A DNA stretch of 64,000 nt from the NCBI GenBank assembly GCA_031082425.1, contig JAVHLB010000004.1, positions 186,001 to 250,000 on the forward strand, written 5' to 3'. The DNA is from Candidatus Edwardsbacteria bacterium (GTDB lineage Bacteria > Edwardsbacteria > AC1 > EtOH8). Made by a program: the position numbers and the translations under genes. Positions 1 to 8,495 of this stretch are shown here, piece by piece (the first letter of the stretch is position 1; the number at the start of each line of letters is the position of its first letter). Under the pieces are notes generated by a model. It was not told the DNA's origin, did no database searches, and saw nothing but the letters and a program-made list of their open reading frames with translations.

Positions 1-600
1 CTGGCCCTTGACATCGGAGAAATCCACCGGGTAAACTGCGCTGTCGCTGAAGATCCTGTTCAGGTCGACCCGGTGGGCCTCTATCACGGTCTCTTTATTG
101 AAGAAAGCCACCGCCTGCTTCAGGGTGTTGACCGGATAGATCTCTATCCCCTCCACGATGGCGGCCTCCTGGGCATTTGCGGCCGGCAGCATCAGCCCCT
201 TGAACCCGGCATCCCTCATGGCCGCTGCTATCGGCAGGCTGCCCCGCACCGGCCTTAAGCTGCCGTCCAGGGAGAGCTCGCCCAGTATGGCGATCTTGTC
301 GAAGTCGTCGCCCAGCACCTGCTGGTGGGCCGCCAGGATCCCCAGGGCGATGGGAAGATCGAAAGCCGATCCCTCTTTTTTAATATCGGCCGGCGCTAGG
401 TTGACGGTGATCCGCTTCAGGGGGAAGACAAAATTGGAGTTTTTTATGGCGCTCTCCACCCGCTCCCGTGATTCCTTGACCGCGTTGTCCGGCAGACCCA
501 CCATGGCAAATCCGGGAATGGTGGAGCCCAGATCGGTCTCGATCTCCACCGGATAGGCGTCTATGCCCAGCACCGCCGCGGATATCAGTTTTGACAGCAT
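1..600 (-). CDS. comM: YifB/ComM-family Mg-chelatase-like AAA+ ATPase, N-terminal part
   Basis: The first 200 codons of a ComM/YifB protein; the gene starts at 600 (ATG) and its rest runs off the left edge. Visible parts are the opening MLSKLISAAVLGIDAYPVEI, the LPDNAVKESRERV segment and the RPVRGSLP motif of the S5-like N-terminal domain, then the DFSDVKGQ that precedes the AAA+ Walker A in this family. In naturally transformable bacteria ComM is a helicase that promotes branch migration during integration of incoming DNA; in others the role is unclear. It is the last gene of the ffh-rpsP-trmD-rplS-rnhB-yraN string, its usual place. Its start overlaps the end of the upstream glycosyltransferase gene by 16 bases. 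Confidence 0.93.
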   Translation of the reverse strand, partial: MLSKLISAAVLGIDAYPVEIETDLGSTIPGFAMVGLPDNAVKESRERVESAIKNSNFVFPLKRITVNLAPADIKKEGSAFDLPIALGILAAHQQVLGDDFDKIAILGELSLDGSLRPVRGSLPIAAAMRDAGFKGLMLPAANAQEAAIVEGIEIYPVNTLKQAVAFFNKETVIEAHRVDLNRIFSDSAVYPVDFSDVKGQ

Positions 601-1328
601 TTGAATGGATCCGATCGGAGGATATTCCATTTATTCAGGCGGTACAGCAGGGCCGTTTTCAGGCATCCTGCGCCGTACCCCAGACTGCGGAAAAAGTTTA
701 TCGAGGAGGCCTCCTTGAAATATTTGGTGGGGCAGGTCACCTCGGCCACCCGGAAATCATGGTACAGGATCTGGGACAGCATCTGATTATCGAACACAAA
801 ATCGTCGCTGTTGGCCTGCCAACCTACCCTCTGCAGCACCTCCCGGCTGAAGGCCCGGTATCCGGTATGGTATTCCGAAAGCTTTTGCCCCATCAGGATG
901 TTCTGGACCATGGTCAGCAGCCGGTTGGCGTAATATTTATAACGGGGCATCCCTCCCTGGATGGCCTTGCCGCCCAGTATCCGGGAGCCCAGCACCACGT
1001 CGTATTCTCCGGACTCTATAAGATCGATCATGGCCGGTATCAGCTTGGGGGTGTACTGGTAATCGGGGTGCAGCATGATGATGATATCGGCCCCCAGCTC
1101 CAGGGCCTTTTTATAGCAGGTCTTCTGGTTGGCGCCGTAGCCCCGGTTGCTCTGGTGAAGATGGGTCTCTATGCCCAGTTCACGGGCCACCGCCACCGTC
1201 TGGTCGTTGCTGGCATCATCCACCAGGATCACCTTGTCCACCACGGACAGCGGGATCTCCCGGTAGGTATCGGCCAGCGTTCGGGAGGCATTATAAGCCG
1301 GAAGGACTACAACTACCATCTTCACCAA
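585..1328 (-). CDS. GT2-family glycosyltransferase, dolichyl-phosphate-mannose-synthase-like
   Basis: A 247-residue GT-A glycosyltransferase. It opens with VVVVLPAYNASRTL, the family-2 nucleotide-sugar strand, followed by VILVDDASNDQT and the HPDYQ segment that supplies the metal-binding aspartate. There is no C-terminal membrane helix, so it resembles the short soluble polyprenyl-phosphate sugar transferases (DPM1-like) that charge a lipid carrier at the cytoplasmic face. It is inserted between yraN and comM, which are usually adjacent. The donor sugar and acceptor cannot be read from the sequence. Confidence 0.85.
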   Translation of the reverse strand: MVKMVVVVLPAYNASRTLADTYREIPLSVVDKVILVDDASNDQTVAVARELGIETHLHQSNRGYGANQKTCYKKALELGADIIIMLHPDYQYTPKLIPAMIDLIESGEYDVVLGSRILGGKAIQGGMPRYKYYANRLLTMVQNILMGQKLSEYHTGYRAFSREVLQRVGWQANSDDFVFDNQMLSQILYHDFRVAEVTCPTKYFKEASSINFFRSLGYGAGCLKTALLYRLNKWNILRSDPFKCCQN

Positions 1329-1703
1329 TCATCTGGGATTGATACGGAAAGCGTCCTCGATGTGCTCCATTATCTTTTTCCCGCCGGTAAATTTTATGGC
1401 CACCACGTCGAAACGGCAGTCGGCTTTTCCATAAAGATCTTTCAGGTACAGGTATTTCTTGGCCAGCCGGCCGATCTGCCTCTGTTTGCTTATTCCCACA
1501 GCCTGGACCGGCTGGCCGTATTCTTCCGAGAACCGGGTCTTGACCTCTATGAATACTATGATCGGCCCGTCCCGGGCTATTATGTCGATCTCTCCGTCCC
1601 GCCCGGAGTGCCAGTTTCTCTCATCTATGACATAACCCTTTTGCGACAAAAAAGAGACGGCCAGTTCCTCCCCCCATTTACCGGCGGACGGCGTCTCTTT
1701 CAT
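1329..1703 (-). CDS. yraN: YraN family (UPF0102) nuclease-fold protein
   Basis: A 124-residue UPF0102 protein with a restriction-endonuclease-like core: GKWGEELAVSFLSQKGY near the start, then NWHSGRDGEIDIIARD and VFIEVKTR, giving the E...D-E.K active-site pattern of the fold. Its biological role is unsettled; it is commonly next to rnhB. A longer reading frame extends upstream to 1820, but that part only shadows rnhB. The ATG at 1703, two bases after the last base of the rnhB stop codon, gives the normal family length and first motif, so I use it. Confidence 0.93.
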   Translation of the reverse strand: MKETPSAGKWGEELAVSFLSQKGYVIDERNWHSGRDGEIDIIARDGPIIVFIEVKTRFSEEYGQPVQAVGISKQRQIGRLAKKYLYLKDLYGKADCRFDVVAIKFTGGKKIMEHIEDAFRINPR

Positions 1704-1704
1704 T

Positions 1705-2352
1705 TCAGGCTCCCAGTAAAGATTTGACCGGCTCAAAACTTTTGCGGTGAATGGCACAGGGGCCGTATCTGTTAAGTGCGGCAATATGATATCTGGTGCC
1801 GTAGCCCTTGTGCCTGTCAAAACCGTAGCCGGGGAAATCGTTATGATGGGCCCTCATCAGCGAATCCCGCAGGCATTTGGCGATTATCGATGCCGAGGCG
1901 ATGGACAGGCTGAGGGAATCCCCGGCTATGACCGCCCTAGCCTCTTGGGGCTTGAGGCCCTTGGGCAATCCCCGGGGGATCCTATTGCCGTCGATCAGGA
2001 CCAGGTCGGGCCTGAGATTAAGGCCGCATAGGGCGTAATTCATGGCCTTAAGCGAGGCCTGCAGGATATTGATCCGGTCGATCTCCTCGGGAGCAACGAT
2101 CCCGAGGCCCACCGCCAGCGAGCTTTCGAGCACCAGTTTAAAAGCCCTCTCCCGCTGCTTTGGGCTAAGCTTCTTGGAATCGTCGATGCCCGGCAGGGCA
2201 GCCTTTGCCCTAAGGATCACCGCGGCGGCCACCACCGGCCCGGCCAGCGGACCCCGCCCGGCCTCGTCCACTCCGGCGATAAGTTTATAGCCCTGCCGCC
2301 GGTATGAGCTGTCGAACAGGTATAATTTATTGCCTTGGGACCGGCTGGCCAT
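1705..2352 (-). CDS. rnhB: Ribonuclease HII
   Basis: A 215-residue RNase HII, which cuts RNA in RNA-DNA hybrids and removes misincorporated ribonucleotides. The signature GVDEAGRGPLAGPV (residues 27-40) holds the first acidic pair (D29, E30). VLIDG supplies D121, and the GDSLSLSIASASIIAK stretch (144-159) completes the metal site. The order rplS-rnhB-yraN is conserved in many bacteria. Six bases separate it from the rplS stop. Confidence 0.97.
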   Translation of the reverse strand: MASRSQGNKLYLFDSSYRRQGYKLIAGVDEAGRGPLAGPVVAAAVILRAKAALPGIDDSKKLSPKQRERAFKLVLESSLAVGLGIVAPEEIDRINILQASLKAMNYALCGLNLRPDLVLIDGNRIPRGLPKGLKPQEARAVIAGDSLSLSIASASIIAKCLRDSLMRAHHNDFPGYGFDRHKGYGTRYHIAALNRYGPCAIHRKSFEPVKSLLGA

Positions 2353-2358
2353 TTAAGC

Positions 2359-2733
2359 CTATTTTACCGCCGGGGCTGCGGGCTCCCTCTTCTGGGCCAC
2401 CTTGGCGGCCTTGCCGGTCAGTTTACGCAGATAGAACAGCTTGGCCCTTCGGACATCGCCCTTCTTGATCACGTCGACCGCGGCGATATTGGGAGAATGA
2501 AGCGGAAATATCCTCTCCACCCCCACTCCGCCGGAGATCTTCCTGACGGTGAAGGAAGCGCCGATTCCCCGGCCCCTCTTCTGGATGACCACGCCCTGGA
2601 AGGCCTGCAGCCTTTCCTTGTCGCCCTCGATGACCCGGACCTGCACCTTTACCGTGTCCCCGGCCCGGAACTCCTGAAGATCGCTCTTGGTCTGTTCGGC
2701 CTCTATGCTTTTGATCACAGCTTGCTTGTTCAT
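2359..2733 (-). CDS. rplS: 50S ribosomal protein L19
   Basis: A 124-residue L19 with the family hallmarks: [48 protein letters not shown] and [15 protein letters not shown]. It sits at the 30S-50S interface. The open frame continues upstream to 2838, but the ATG at 2733 follows an AGGAGG ribosome-binding site by a normal distance and begins at the family start. The last 15 residues are an Ala/Pro/Lys tail, common for L19 in deep-branching groups. Confidence 0.97.
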   Translation of the reverse strand: MNKQAVIKSIEAEQTKSDLQEFRAGDTVKVQVRVIEGDKERLQAFQGVVIQKRGRGIGASFTVRKISGGVGVERIFPLHSPNIAAVDVIKKGDVRRAKLFYLRKLTGKAAKVAQKREPAAPAVK

Positions 2734-2799
2734 AATGGTTGATCTAAACCTCCTGATTGTTTTTTTATTATTATTTGTGGCTTCTGTAAAAATACTCTT

Positions 2800-2898
2800 T
2801 ACCACGAAAACCCTGAATTTTCGGAAAGAAATCACCAAGAAAATGAAGATTTAATGGATGTCACTCCGTGTTACTAAAATTTCCGTGATTAAGTGGTT
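2800..2898. repeat. Degenerate palindromic intergenic repeat (CAC/GTG-rich family), copy 1
   Basis: The gap between trmD and rplS holds ACCACGAAAACCCTGAATTT near its right-hand gene and TTCCGTGATTAAGTGGTT at its left end, with ATCACCAAGAAA and GTGTTACTAAAA between. Read on either strand these give ACCAC..AA..CAC words facing GTG..TT..GTGGT words, so the element can fold as a long imperfect hairpin. Similar words recur at 6324, 7675, 18641 and 60625. Confidence 0.5.
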
Positions 2899-2918
2899 GG
2901 TTTCGCAGCGGTCTCTAT

Positions 2919-3638
2919 TTATTGTTCGCTTTCTTTTAAAAAGGCGGCGTCCTGGTCGCTCAGATCGGCCTTATCCAGAAGATCGGGCCGGTGCCTTTGG
3001 GTCAGCTTCAAAGCCTGCTGTCTGCGCCACTGCTTTATCTGGGCATGGTTCCCGGAACGCAGCACCTCCGGCACCTTCATCCCCCGGTAATCTTCGGGCC
3101 TGGTGTAATGGGGATGGTCCAGCAGCCCGGTCTCGAAGGAATCGCAGTTGGCCGACTCCGGGTCGGAGATGGCCCCGGGCAGCAGCCGGACGATGGCGTC
3201 GATCACCACCAGGGCCGCCGGCTCCCCCCCGGACAGGATATAGTCGCCCAGGGAGATGTCCAGGTCCACCAGGCTCCGGTTCCTCTCGTCGATGTCCTTG
3301 TAATGTCCGCAAAGGAATACCAGATGCTCCTCTCCGGCCAGCCGCCGGGCGGTCTCCTGATTGAATACCTTCCCCCGGGGGGACAGCAGAACCACCTTGG
3401 CGTCGGGATCGGTCTTTATCTTTTCCACCGCTTCGAATATCGGCTCCGGCTTCATCACCATGCCCGGGCCGCCGCCGTAGGGAACATCGTCGCACACCCG
3501 GTGCTTGTCGTGGGCGAAATCCCGGATATTGACGATGTTGAAGTTTACGATACCCCTCTTCTGGGCCTGCCCGATGATGCTCTGTCCCAGCACCGGGGGG
3601 AACATCTCGGGAAACAGGGTCAATACGTCTATCTTCAC
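2919..3638 (-). CDS. trmD: tRNA (guanine37-N1)-methyltransferase
   Basis: A 239-residue TrmD, which methylates G37 next to the anticodon using S-adenosylmethionine and prevents +1 frameshifting. The SPOUT trefoil-knot motifs are clear: DVPYGGGPGM (51-60), LCGHYKDIDER (109-119) and DYILSGGEP (132-140), plus the LLDHPHYTRP segment that contacts tRNA. The start is a GTG whose last bases overlap the rimM stop (GTGA), implying translational coupling. Confidence 0.97.
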   Translation of the reverse strand: MKIDVLTLFPEMFPPVLGQSIIGQAQKRGIVNFNIVNIRDFAHDKHRVCDDVPYGGGPGMVMKPEPIFEAVEKIKTDPDAKVVLLSPRGKVFNQETARRLAGEEHLVFLCGHYKDIDERNRSLVDLDISLGDYILSGGEPAALVVIDAIVRLLPGAISDPESANCDSFETGLLDHPHYTRPEDYRGMKVPEVLRSGNHAQIKQWRRQQALKLTQRHRPDLLDKADLSDQDAAFLKESEQ

Positions 3639-4159
3639 CTTAGGCCTTCCGCATCCCTGATGACCATCACCTTTTTATCCAGGTCTATCTGCTGGATGAT
3701 GTCTCCCTGACCCGGGATATAGAATTCCCCCTCCGGCCCCTTGACCAGGTAGATGTCGCCGGAGGGCATATCCTCGACCTGCGACAGCACCCCCAGCTGC
3801 CGGTTGTCCTGGGATACCACATTGAGCCCCAGCAGCTGAAAAGTATAATAACGTCCCGGCTCCAGCGGCTCCAGGCGGGAATCCGGTATGGCCAGCTCCG
3901 CCCCCCGCCAGGGCTCGGCCTGCTCGATGCTGGATATCTCGGCCAGCTTTAACAGTCCGTACTTGTTCTGGGGCGTAAAACTCTCCACCGTCGCTTCCTG
4001 GATCCGGTGGGCCAGGACCAGCAGCAGGGACTCGCCCGGCAGGAACCTTTTGGGATTGTCCGTCTCCACCCTGACCTTGAACAGGCCCTTCAGTCCGTGG
4101 CTTTTCATCACCGTGGCCACCACCACCAGGTCGTCCCTATTTATGTCCTGGGAGAGCAC
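3635..4159 (-). CDS. rimM: 16S rRNA processing protein RimM
   Basis: A 174-residue RimM, a late 30S assembly factor that binds S19 near the 16S head. The N-terminal domain has VVATVMKSHGLKGLFKV, the usual (I/V)G.I...GL.G..K pattern. The C-terminal PRC barrel has YYTFQLLGLNVVS and the PSGDIYLVKG...FYIPGQGDII segments. The start is GTG at 4159, preceded by a weak CGGGA. It lies between khpA and trmD as in most bacteria. Confidence 0.95.
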   Translation of the reverse strand: MLSQDINRDDLVVVATVMKSHGLKGLFKVRVETDNPKRFLPGESLLLVLAHRIQEATVESFTPQNKYGLLKLAEISSIEQAEPWRGAELAIPDSRLEPLEPGRYYTFQLLGLNVVSQDNRQLGVLSQVEDMPSGDIYLVKGPEGEFYIPGQGDIIQQIDLDKKVMVIRDAEGLR

Positions 4160-4201
4160 TTTATCCCGACGCTTTTTTACAAACGGAGCAGCCCATCCCG
4201 G

Positions 4202-4435
4202 TCACTCGATTATCTCCAGGGAGGTCCGCTTGCCCAGCTTGGTTCCGGCGGCCGCCAGCAGGGTCCTCAGCGACTGGGCGGTCCGGCCCTTCTTGCCGAT
4301 CACCTTTCCGATATCCTCCTTGGCCACCCTCAGTTCATACACGGTGACGCTGTTCTTGGTCACTTCGCTGACGCTGACCTTTTCGGGCTGGTCCACCAGG
4401 GACTTGGAAAGGAACTCCACTAAATCCTTCAACAT
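4202..4435 (-). CDS. khpA: KH-domain RNA-binding protein KhpA
   Basis: A 77-residue single-KH-domain protein. The RNA-contacting GXXG loop is visible as GKVIGKKGRT at residues 42-51, and the protein ends with the SLEIIE strand. KhpA binds a range of RNAs and in Gram-positive species acts with KhpB in cell-size control. The gene sits between rpsP and rimM, its standard position, six bases after rpsP. Confidence 0.95.
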   Translation of the reverse strand: MLKDLVEFLSKSLVDQPEKVSVSEVTKNSVTVYELRVAKEDIGKVIGKKGRTAQSLRTLLAAAGTKLGKRTSLEIIE

Positions 4436-4441
4436 AATTCA

Positions 4442-4789
4442 TCAATCCTTTTTCTTTTTGGCAGCCAACCGTTCCTTGTGGGTCTTTTTGGTTTTGGTTG
4501 ACGCAAAAGTGACCATCACCTTCTTCAGATCCACCCCGTCATTGGCGGCCTGCTTCTCGGCCAGCTTGATCACCCGCATGGCCGTGCTGGAGACGATGGC
4601 GCCTTTCTTGATCCACTCCCGGGCCTTTTCCAGATCCACCCGGGCTTCCACCGGCTTGGCGGCCGGGCGATAGTATCCCAAAGTATCCAACTGGGAACCG
4701 TCTAGCTTGGACCTGGTGGTTGCCACCACGATTCTGTAGGCGGCTAATTTGTTGCTTCCGCCCCGGGACATTCTGATTGATACCGACAT
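4442..4789 (-). CDS. rpsP: 30S ribosomal protein S16
   Basis: A 115-residue S16 with SIRMSRGGSNKLAAYRIVV at its start, the LDTLGYYRP turn and the KAREWIKKGAIVS helix, followed by a lysine-rich tail. The open frame allows a GTG four codons earlier at 4801, but that codon lies inside the GGGAGGTG ribosome-binding site. The ATG at 4789 is correctly spaced from it and is used here. The sequence diverges somewhat from the common S16 start (MVKIRLAR), but its position and core motifs are firm. Confidence 0.95.
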   Translation of the reverse strand: MSVSIRMSRGGSNKLAAYRIVVATTRSKLDGSQLDTLGYYRPAAKPVEARVDLEKAREWIKKGAIVSSTAMRVIKLAEKQAANDGVDLKKVMVTFASTKTKKTHKERLAAKKKKD

Positions 4790-4895
4790 TTGGTTTGACA
4801 CCTCCCTTGGTTGTAGTGATTATTGTTATTGATTTATTTTGATTTACTTTTATTTAACTATCGTATGGCCATTGTTTTCTATTGCATGACCGCCG

Positions 4896-6215
4896 TCAAA
4901 ATCCCTTGGGCATCCTGAAGCCCCGGCCCTTTGAATTCATCATCTGCTTCATCATCTTCTGGCTCATCTCGAACTGGTTCAGCAGGCGATTGACCTCCTG
5001 GACGCTGGTGCCGCTGCCCGAGGCTATCCGCTTGCGCCGGCTGCCGTTGATGATCTGGGGGCGGTTCCTCTCCTGCGGGGTCATGGAGCCGATGATGGCC
5101 TCGATCCTGCTTAGGGCCTTATCGTCGATCTCGGCGTTCTGGGGAAGTTTGGCCGCCCCGGGGATCATGGCCATTATCTCCGACATGGAGCCCATCTTCT
5201 TGATCTGTTTCATCTGCTGGGAGAAGTCCTCCAGGGTGAAGCTCTGTTTGCGGACCTTCTCCTCCATCTTGGCGGCCTGCTTCTGGTCAAAGACGTTTTG
5301 GGCCTTCTCCACCAGGCCCACCACGTCGCCCAGGCCCAGGATCCGCGAGGCCATCCGGTCGGGATGGAACGGCTCCAAAGCGTTGAGCTTCTCGCCCAGT
5401 CCGATATATTTGATGGGCTTTCCGGTGACGGCCCTGAGGCTTAGGGCCGCCCCGCCCCGGGCATCGCCGTCCAGCTTGGTCATGATCACGCCGGAAAGCT
5501 CCAGCTGCTGGCCGAATTGCGAGGCGATATTGACCGCGTCCTGCCCGGTCATCCCGTCCACCACCAACAGGACCTCGTGGGGCTTGACCGCCGCCTGGAC
5601 CGCCTTCAGCTCCTCCATCATCGGCTGGTCAATGTGCAGGCGGCCGGCGGTGTCCAATATCAGCCAGTCTGCCAGCCGCTTGACCGCCTCGTGCTGGGCG
5701 GATTTGCAGATGTCCACCACATCGGTGGTGTCCTTTTTAAAGAAGTCACAGCCCACCTGCTGGGCCAGTATCTCCAGCTGTTCGATGGCGGCCGGGCGGT
5801 AGACGTCGGCCGCGGCCAGCATCACCCGGCGGCCTGGCTGCAGCAGGCTCTTGGCCAGCTTGGCGCAGGTGGTGGTCTTGCCGGAGCCCTGCAGACCGCA
5901 GACCATCACCACCGTGGGCGGCTGGGAGGCCATTCTCAGCGGCTCGTTCTTGGTGCCCAGGGTGGCGGATAATTGCTCGTGGACTATTTTAATGAACTGC
6001 TGGCCGGGGGTGATACTGTTAAGCACCTCGGCCCCCAGGGCCTTTTCTTCTATCGCCGCAACGAAATCCTTGACCACCTTGTAATTGACGTCGGCCTCTA
6101 AAAGAGCCCGTTTGACCTTCTGGGAGGCTTCTTTTATATTATCCTCGGAAAGTTTGCCCTTTCCGGTGAGATCTTTGAACAGACCTGTGAGTTTTTCTGA
6201 TAATGAGTCGAACAA
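4896..6215 (-). CDS. ffh: Signal recognition particle protein Ffh
   Basis: A 439-residue SRP54 GTPase that binds signal sequences on ribosomes and, with 4.5S RNA, hands them to FtsY. The NG domain shows GLQGSGKTTT (107-116), DTAGR (188-192) and TKLDGDARGG (246-255). The methionine-rich M domain follows and ends in QFEMSQKMMKQMM and GFRMPKGF. The start is a TTG with no clear ribosome-binding site, in an A+T-rich leader; this fits the family start MFDSLSEKL. First gene of the ribosomal string. I see no 4.5S RNA gene in the window. Confidence 0.97.
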   Translation of the reverse strand: MFDSLSEKLTGLFKDLTGKGKLSEDNIKEASQKVKRALLEADVNYKVVKDFVAAIEEKALGAEVLNSITPGQQFIKIVHEQLSATLGTKNEPLRMASQPPTVVMVCGLQGSGKTTTCAKLAKSLLQPGRRVMLAAADVYRPAAIEQLEILAQQVGCDFFKKDTTDVVDICKSAQHEAVKRLADWLILDTAGRLHIDQPMMEELKAVQAAVKPHEVLLVVDGMTGQDAVNIASQFGQQLELSGVIMTKLDGDARGGAALSLRAVTGKPIKYIGLGEKLNALEPFHPDRMASRILGLGDVVGLVEKAQNVFDQKQAAKMEEKVRKQSFTLEDFSQQMKQIKKMGSMSEIMAMIPGAAKLPQNAEIDDKALSRIEAIIGSMTPQERNRPQIINGSRRKRIASGSGTSVQEVNRLLNQFEMSQKMMKQMMNSKGRGFRMPKGF

Positions 6216-6323
6216 TTTTTACTTAATATTAAATTACAAATACAAAACGCCGTCAGTTGTACTGCGTTAATTCCTCAGGTTCCGCCAGGAATTTGGCGTT
6301 GCACGGCTTTACTGATCCCCTTT

Positions 6324-6396
6324 TAACCACCAAGACACCCCAGCTTTTTCGGGGTTCACGTATCTTATTGTTACCTGTGGTTCTCAAGGCACAAAT
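6324..6396. repeat. Degenerate palindromic intergenic repeat (CAC/GTG-rich family), copy 2
   Basis: The 220-bp gap between ffh and fprA contains AACCACCAAGACACC and, about 50 bases on, GTGGTTCTCAAGGCACAAA. These are the two arms of the same repeat family seen at 7675-7745, with a small CCCCAGC...GGGG hairpin in the loop. The rest of the gap shows nothing I can name; a promoter for ffh is likely there but I cannot place it confidently. Confidence 0.5.
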
Positions 6397-6435
6397 TATT
6401 ATCTGGGCCTATGAGTCTCAATGACAGTCAAACAC

Positions 6436-7614
6436 TTATAACAGCCCTAAAGATCTATGCTTTTCGAAGACCGCCTCGGCCAGCTTGTCCAAAGCCTCGA
6501 AATCATCTTTGCGCGGCGCGCCCTTGATGTAGACCGGCTCCAGCAGTTCGGCCTTAAGGTTGGCCAACAGCGATTTGACGGTCTCCACCGCCTTGCTGCC
6601 CCAGCCGTATGATCCGATGATGCCCAGAAACTTGGTCTTGGGCCTTAAGGCCCCCACCAGCGCCGCGGCATACAGCCCCTGGGGATGCGGCCCCACCAGG
6701 ACGGTGGAGGTGGCCAGAATGACCGTGGCGGCGTCCACCAGCGAGGCGGCCAGTTCGCCCAGGTCGGTCTTGGTCAGATTGAACGGTTTGACGGCGATGC
6801 CTTTTTTGACCAGGGCCTCGGTAAGATGCTTGACCATGTCCTCGGTGCTGCCGTGCATCGAGACCCAGGGTATCACCACTTCGTTTTTGACATTCTCCGA
6901 GCTCCAATCCCTGTAGGCCTCCACGATGTGGAACGGCTTTTTGTAGACCGGCCCGTGGGTGGGGGCGACCAGGTCCAGATCCATGGTATCCAGCTTCTGC
7001 AGGTTCTTGACTATGGAGGGGCGGAAGGGCATCATGATCTCGGCGTAATATCGCTTGGCGCCCTCCAGCACCGTATCGTCGCAGGCCAAGATGTCGGTGG
7101 TGGCCAGGTGCGAGCCCAAAAAGTCGCCGGAGAAGAGGATCTTGTCCTCCCTCAGATAGCTGAACATGGTCTCCGGCCAGTGCACCCAGGGAGCCAGGAT
7201 GAACTCAACTGTCTTGTCGCCCAGCGATAGCGTCTCCCCGTCCCCGACCACCTGGAACCGGCCCTCCGTGATGTGCAGCAGGTCCATCAAAAACCCTTTG
7301 CACTTCTCGTTGGTCACCACCACCGCCTTAGGGAATTTCTCCGCCAGGAACCCGATGGAGCCGGAATGGTCCTGCTCGGCATGGTTGCAGATGATGTAAT
7401 CCAGCTGCTTGACATCGTGCTCGGCCAGGTTGGCCAGCAGTTCATCATACTTGGCCGGATCCACCGAGTCCACCAGGGCGGTCTTCTGACTGCCCTTTAT
7501 CAGGTAGGAATTATAGCTGGTGCCGTGCGGCAGGGGGATCAGTTCGTCGAACAGCCTGCGGTCCCAATCCTGCACCCCGACGGCGTAAATGTTCTTCTTT
7601 AATTCTCGAATCAT
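6436..7614 (-). CDS. fprA: Flavodiiron protein (A-type flavoprotein, oxygen/NO reductase)
   Basis: A flavodiiron protein of 392 residues from the ATG at 7614 (an upstream TTG at 7623 is possible). The beta-lactamase-like half carries the iron ligands: HAEQDH (H78, E80, D82, H83), WVHWPE (H145), GDFLG (D164) and THGP (H220). The flavodoxin half begins near residue 245 with VSMHGSTEDM and continues with GSYGWGSKAVE for FMN. Such enzymes reduce O2 or NO in the cytoplasm of anaerobes, taking electrons from rubredoxin. The rubredoxin and flavin reductase genes directly upstream complete that chain. Confidence 0.95.
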   Translation of the reverse strand: MIRELKKNIYAVGVQDWDRRLFDELIPLPHGTSYNSYLIKGSQKTALVDSVDPAKYDELLANLAEHDVKQLDYIICNHAEQDHSGSIGFLAEKFPKAVVVTNEKCKGFLMDLLHITEGRFQVVGDGETLSLGDKTVEFILAPWVHWPETMFSYLREDKILFSGDFLGSHLATTDILACDDTVLEGAKRYYAEIMMPFRPSIVKNLQKLDTMDLDLVAPTHGPVYKKPFHIVEAYRDWSSENVKNEVVIPWVSMHGSTEDMVKHLTEALVKKGIAVKPFNLTKTDLGELAASLVDAATVILATSTVLVGPHPQGLYAAALVGALRPKTKFLGIIGSYGWGSKAVETVKSLLANLKAELLEPVYIKGAPRKDDFEALDKLAEAVFEKHRSLGLL

Positions 7615-7674
7615 CTTATTCAAACCCCGTACGCAAAGCCGATATAAAGTCGGCTAGATTATGAACGCCTATCG

Positions 7675-7745
7675 AACCGCAAAGCCACCAAAAGCGTTAA
7701 GACATGAACCCTTTATCTTTGTGCCTTAGTGCCTGGGTGGTTTTT
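7675..7745. repeat. Palindromic intergenic repeat (CAC/GTG-rich family), copy 3
   Basis: The best-preserved copy of the family fills the 125-bp gap between the rubredoxin gene and fprA. The left arm reads AACCGCAAAGCCACCAAAAG and the right arm CTTTGTGCCTTAGTGCC then TGGGTGGTTTT, so the arms are imperfect reverse complements. It has no coding content. It could fold in the transcript between two genes of one pathway. Confidence 0.6.
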
Positions 7746-7748
7746 CCC

Positions 7749-7910
7749 TCAGTCTTCCGGCTCAAAGGCGTCCTTGGCGGCGCCGCACACCGGGCAGACC
7801 CAGTCGTCGGGCAGGGATTCGAAACTGGTGCCGGGCTGTATCCCGTTATCGGGATCGCCGATGGCCGGATCGTACTCATAACCGCAGACAGTGCAGGTGT
7901 ACTTCTTCAT
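7749..7910 (-). CDS. rd: Rubredoxin
   Basis: A 53-residue rubredoxin encoded in a short frame. It has the two iron-binding pairs of the family, YTCTVCGY near residues 4-11 and [10 protein letters not shown] near 37-46, with the intervening Asp/Pro-rich loop. The single Fe(Cys)4 centre carries one electron at a time in the cytoplasm. The ATG at 7910 follows an AGAGGAGAG ribosome-binding site. Placed between the flavin reductase and the flavodiiron protein, it is the obvious electron carrier to FprA. Confidence 0.95.
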   Translation of the reverse strand: MKKYTCTVCGYEYDPAIGDPDNGIQPGTSFESLPDDWVCPVCGAAKDAFEPED

Positions 7911-7930
7911 TTTGGCTCTCCTCTCTGTTG

Positions 7931-7986
7931 GGGCAATTCATGAATTGCCCTTTCTTTTATAGTTGGGGCACGGCATGCCGTGTCCT
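7931..7986. repeat. Double palindrome repeat, copy 1
   Basis: A perfect 20-bp palindrome, GGGCAATTCATGAATTGCCC (7931-7950), is followed after 15 bases by a near-perfect one, GGGCACGGCATGCCGTGTCC. The pair, with its GTTG lead-in and CTTAC tail, recurs almost unchanged at 53051-53107. It ends at the stop codon of the flavin reductase gene, so it could act in the transcript as two hairpins before the rubredoxin gene. Confidence 0.8.
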
Positions 7987-8495
7987 TACTTTGCGATATA
8001 CGATGGCGCGTTCTTCTGGGTCTTCCCGCCTTTTATCCGGTGATAGTAATCGTAGGTCATGGGGAGGCCTTCGGCCAGGACCTCCGATTCCACCACCTTC
8101 CCGATGAACAGGGTGTGGCTGCCCAATTCCACCGATTGGACCACCTCCAGGTCGAAATGAGCCAGGCTGTGGTCCAGTATCTTGGGGTTGCCGCTGGAGC
8201 AGACCTGGTATTTGACCCCGCTGAACTTGTCCACCTGGCGTCCGCACTTGAAGCCGAAGGTGCCGATGGTGGTGAGCGGCGTCTCCTGGGACAGCACCGC
8301 GATCGAGAATTTTTTTGAACTCTTGATGAACTCGTTGGTCAGGTTCTGGCAGTTGAGACTGACCGCCATCAACGGCGGCTCGGCCGTCACCTGAAAGACG
8401 GTGTTGGCTATCTGGCCGTTCAGCTTTCCCTCCCTGAAGCTGGAGACCACATACATCCCGTAGCTGATCAGCCGGAAAGCGTTGGGATCCATCAT
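7986..8495 (-). CDS. Flavin reductase-like FMN-binding protein
   Basis: A 169-residue protein of the flavin reductase/DIM6-NTAB split-barrel family. It opens with FRLISYGMYVVSS and has the typical VSLNCQNLTNEFIKSSKKFSIAVLS, divided by the AEPPLMA turn, then DKFSGVKY and HTLFIGKVVESE. It binds FMN and reduces it or passes electrons from NAD(P)H. In acetogens such a domain is fused to rubredoxin to form the reductase of flavodiiron protein; here the same parts are separate adjacent genes. The start overlaps the rpe stop by four bases. Confidence 0.88.
   Translation of the reverse strand: MMDPNAFRLISYGMYVVSSFREGKLNGQIANTVFQVTAEPPLMAVSLNCQNLTNEFIKSSKKFSIAVLSQETPLTTIGTFGFKCGRQVDKFSGVKYQVCSSGNPKILDHSLAHFDLEVVQSVELGSHTLFIGKVVESEVLAEGLPMTYDYYHRIKGGKTQKNAPSYIAK

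Noticed and set aside
591..1727. A 378-codon open frame on the plus strand across the glycosyltransferase and yraN genes
   Set aside because: It is antisense to two recognisable proteins and its translation has no family features; long antisense frames are expected at this base composition.
4790..4801. GTG at 4801 as the start of rpsP
   Set aside because: The codon overlaps the ribosome-binding site of the ATG at 4789.
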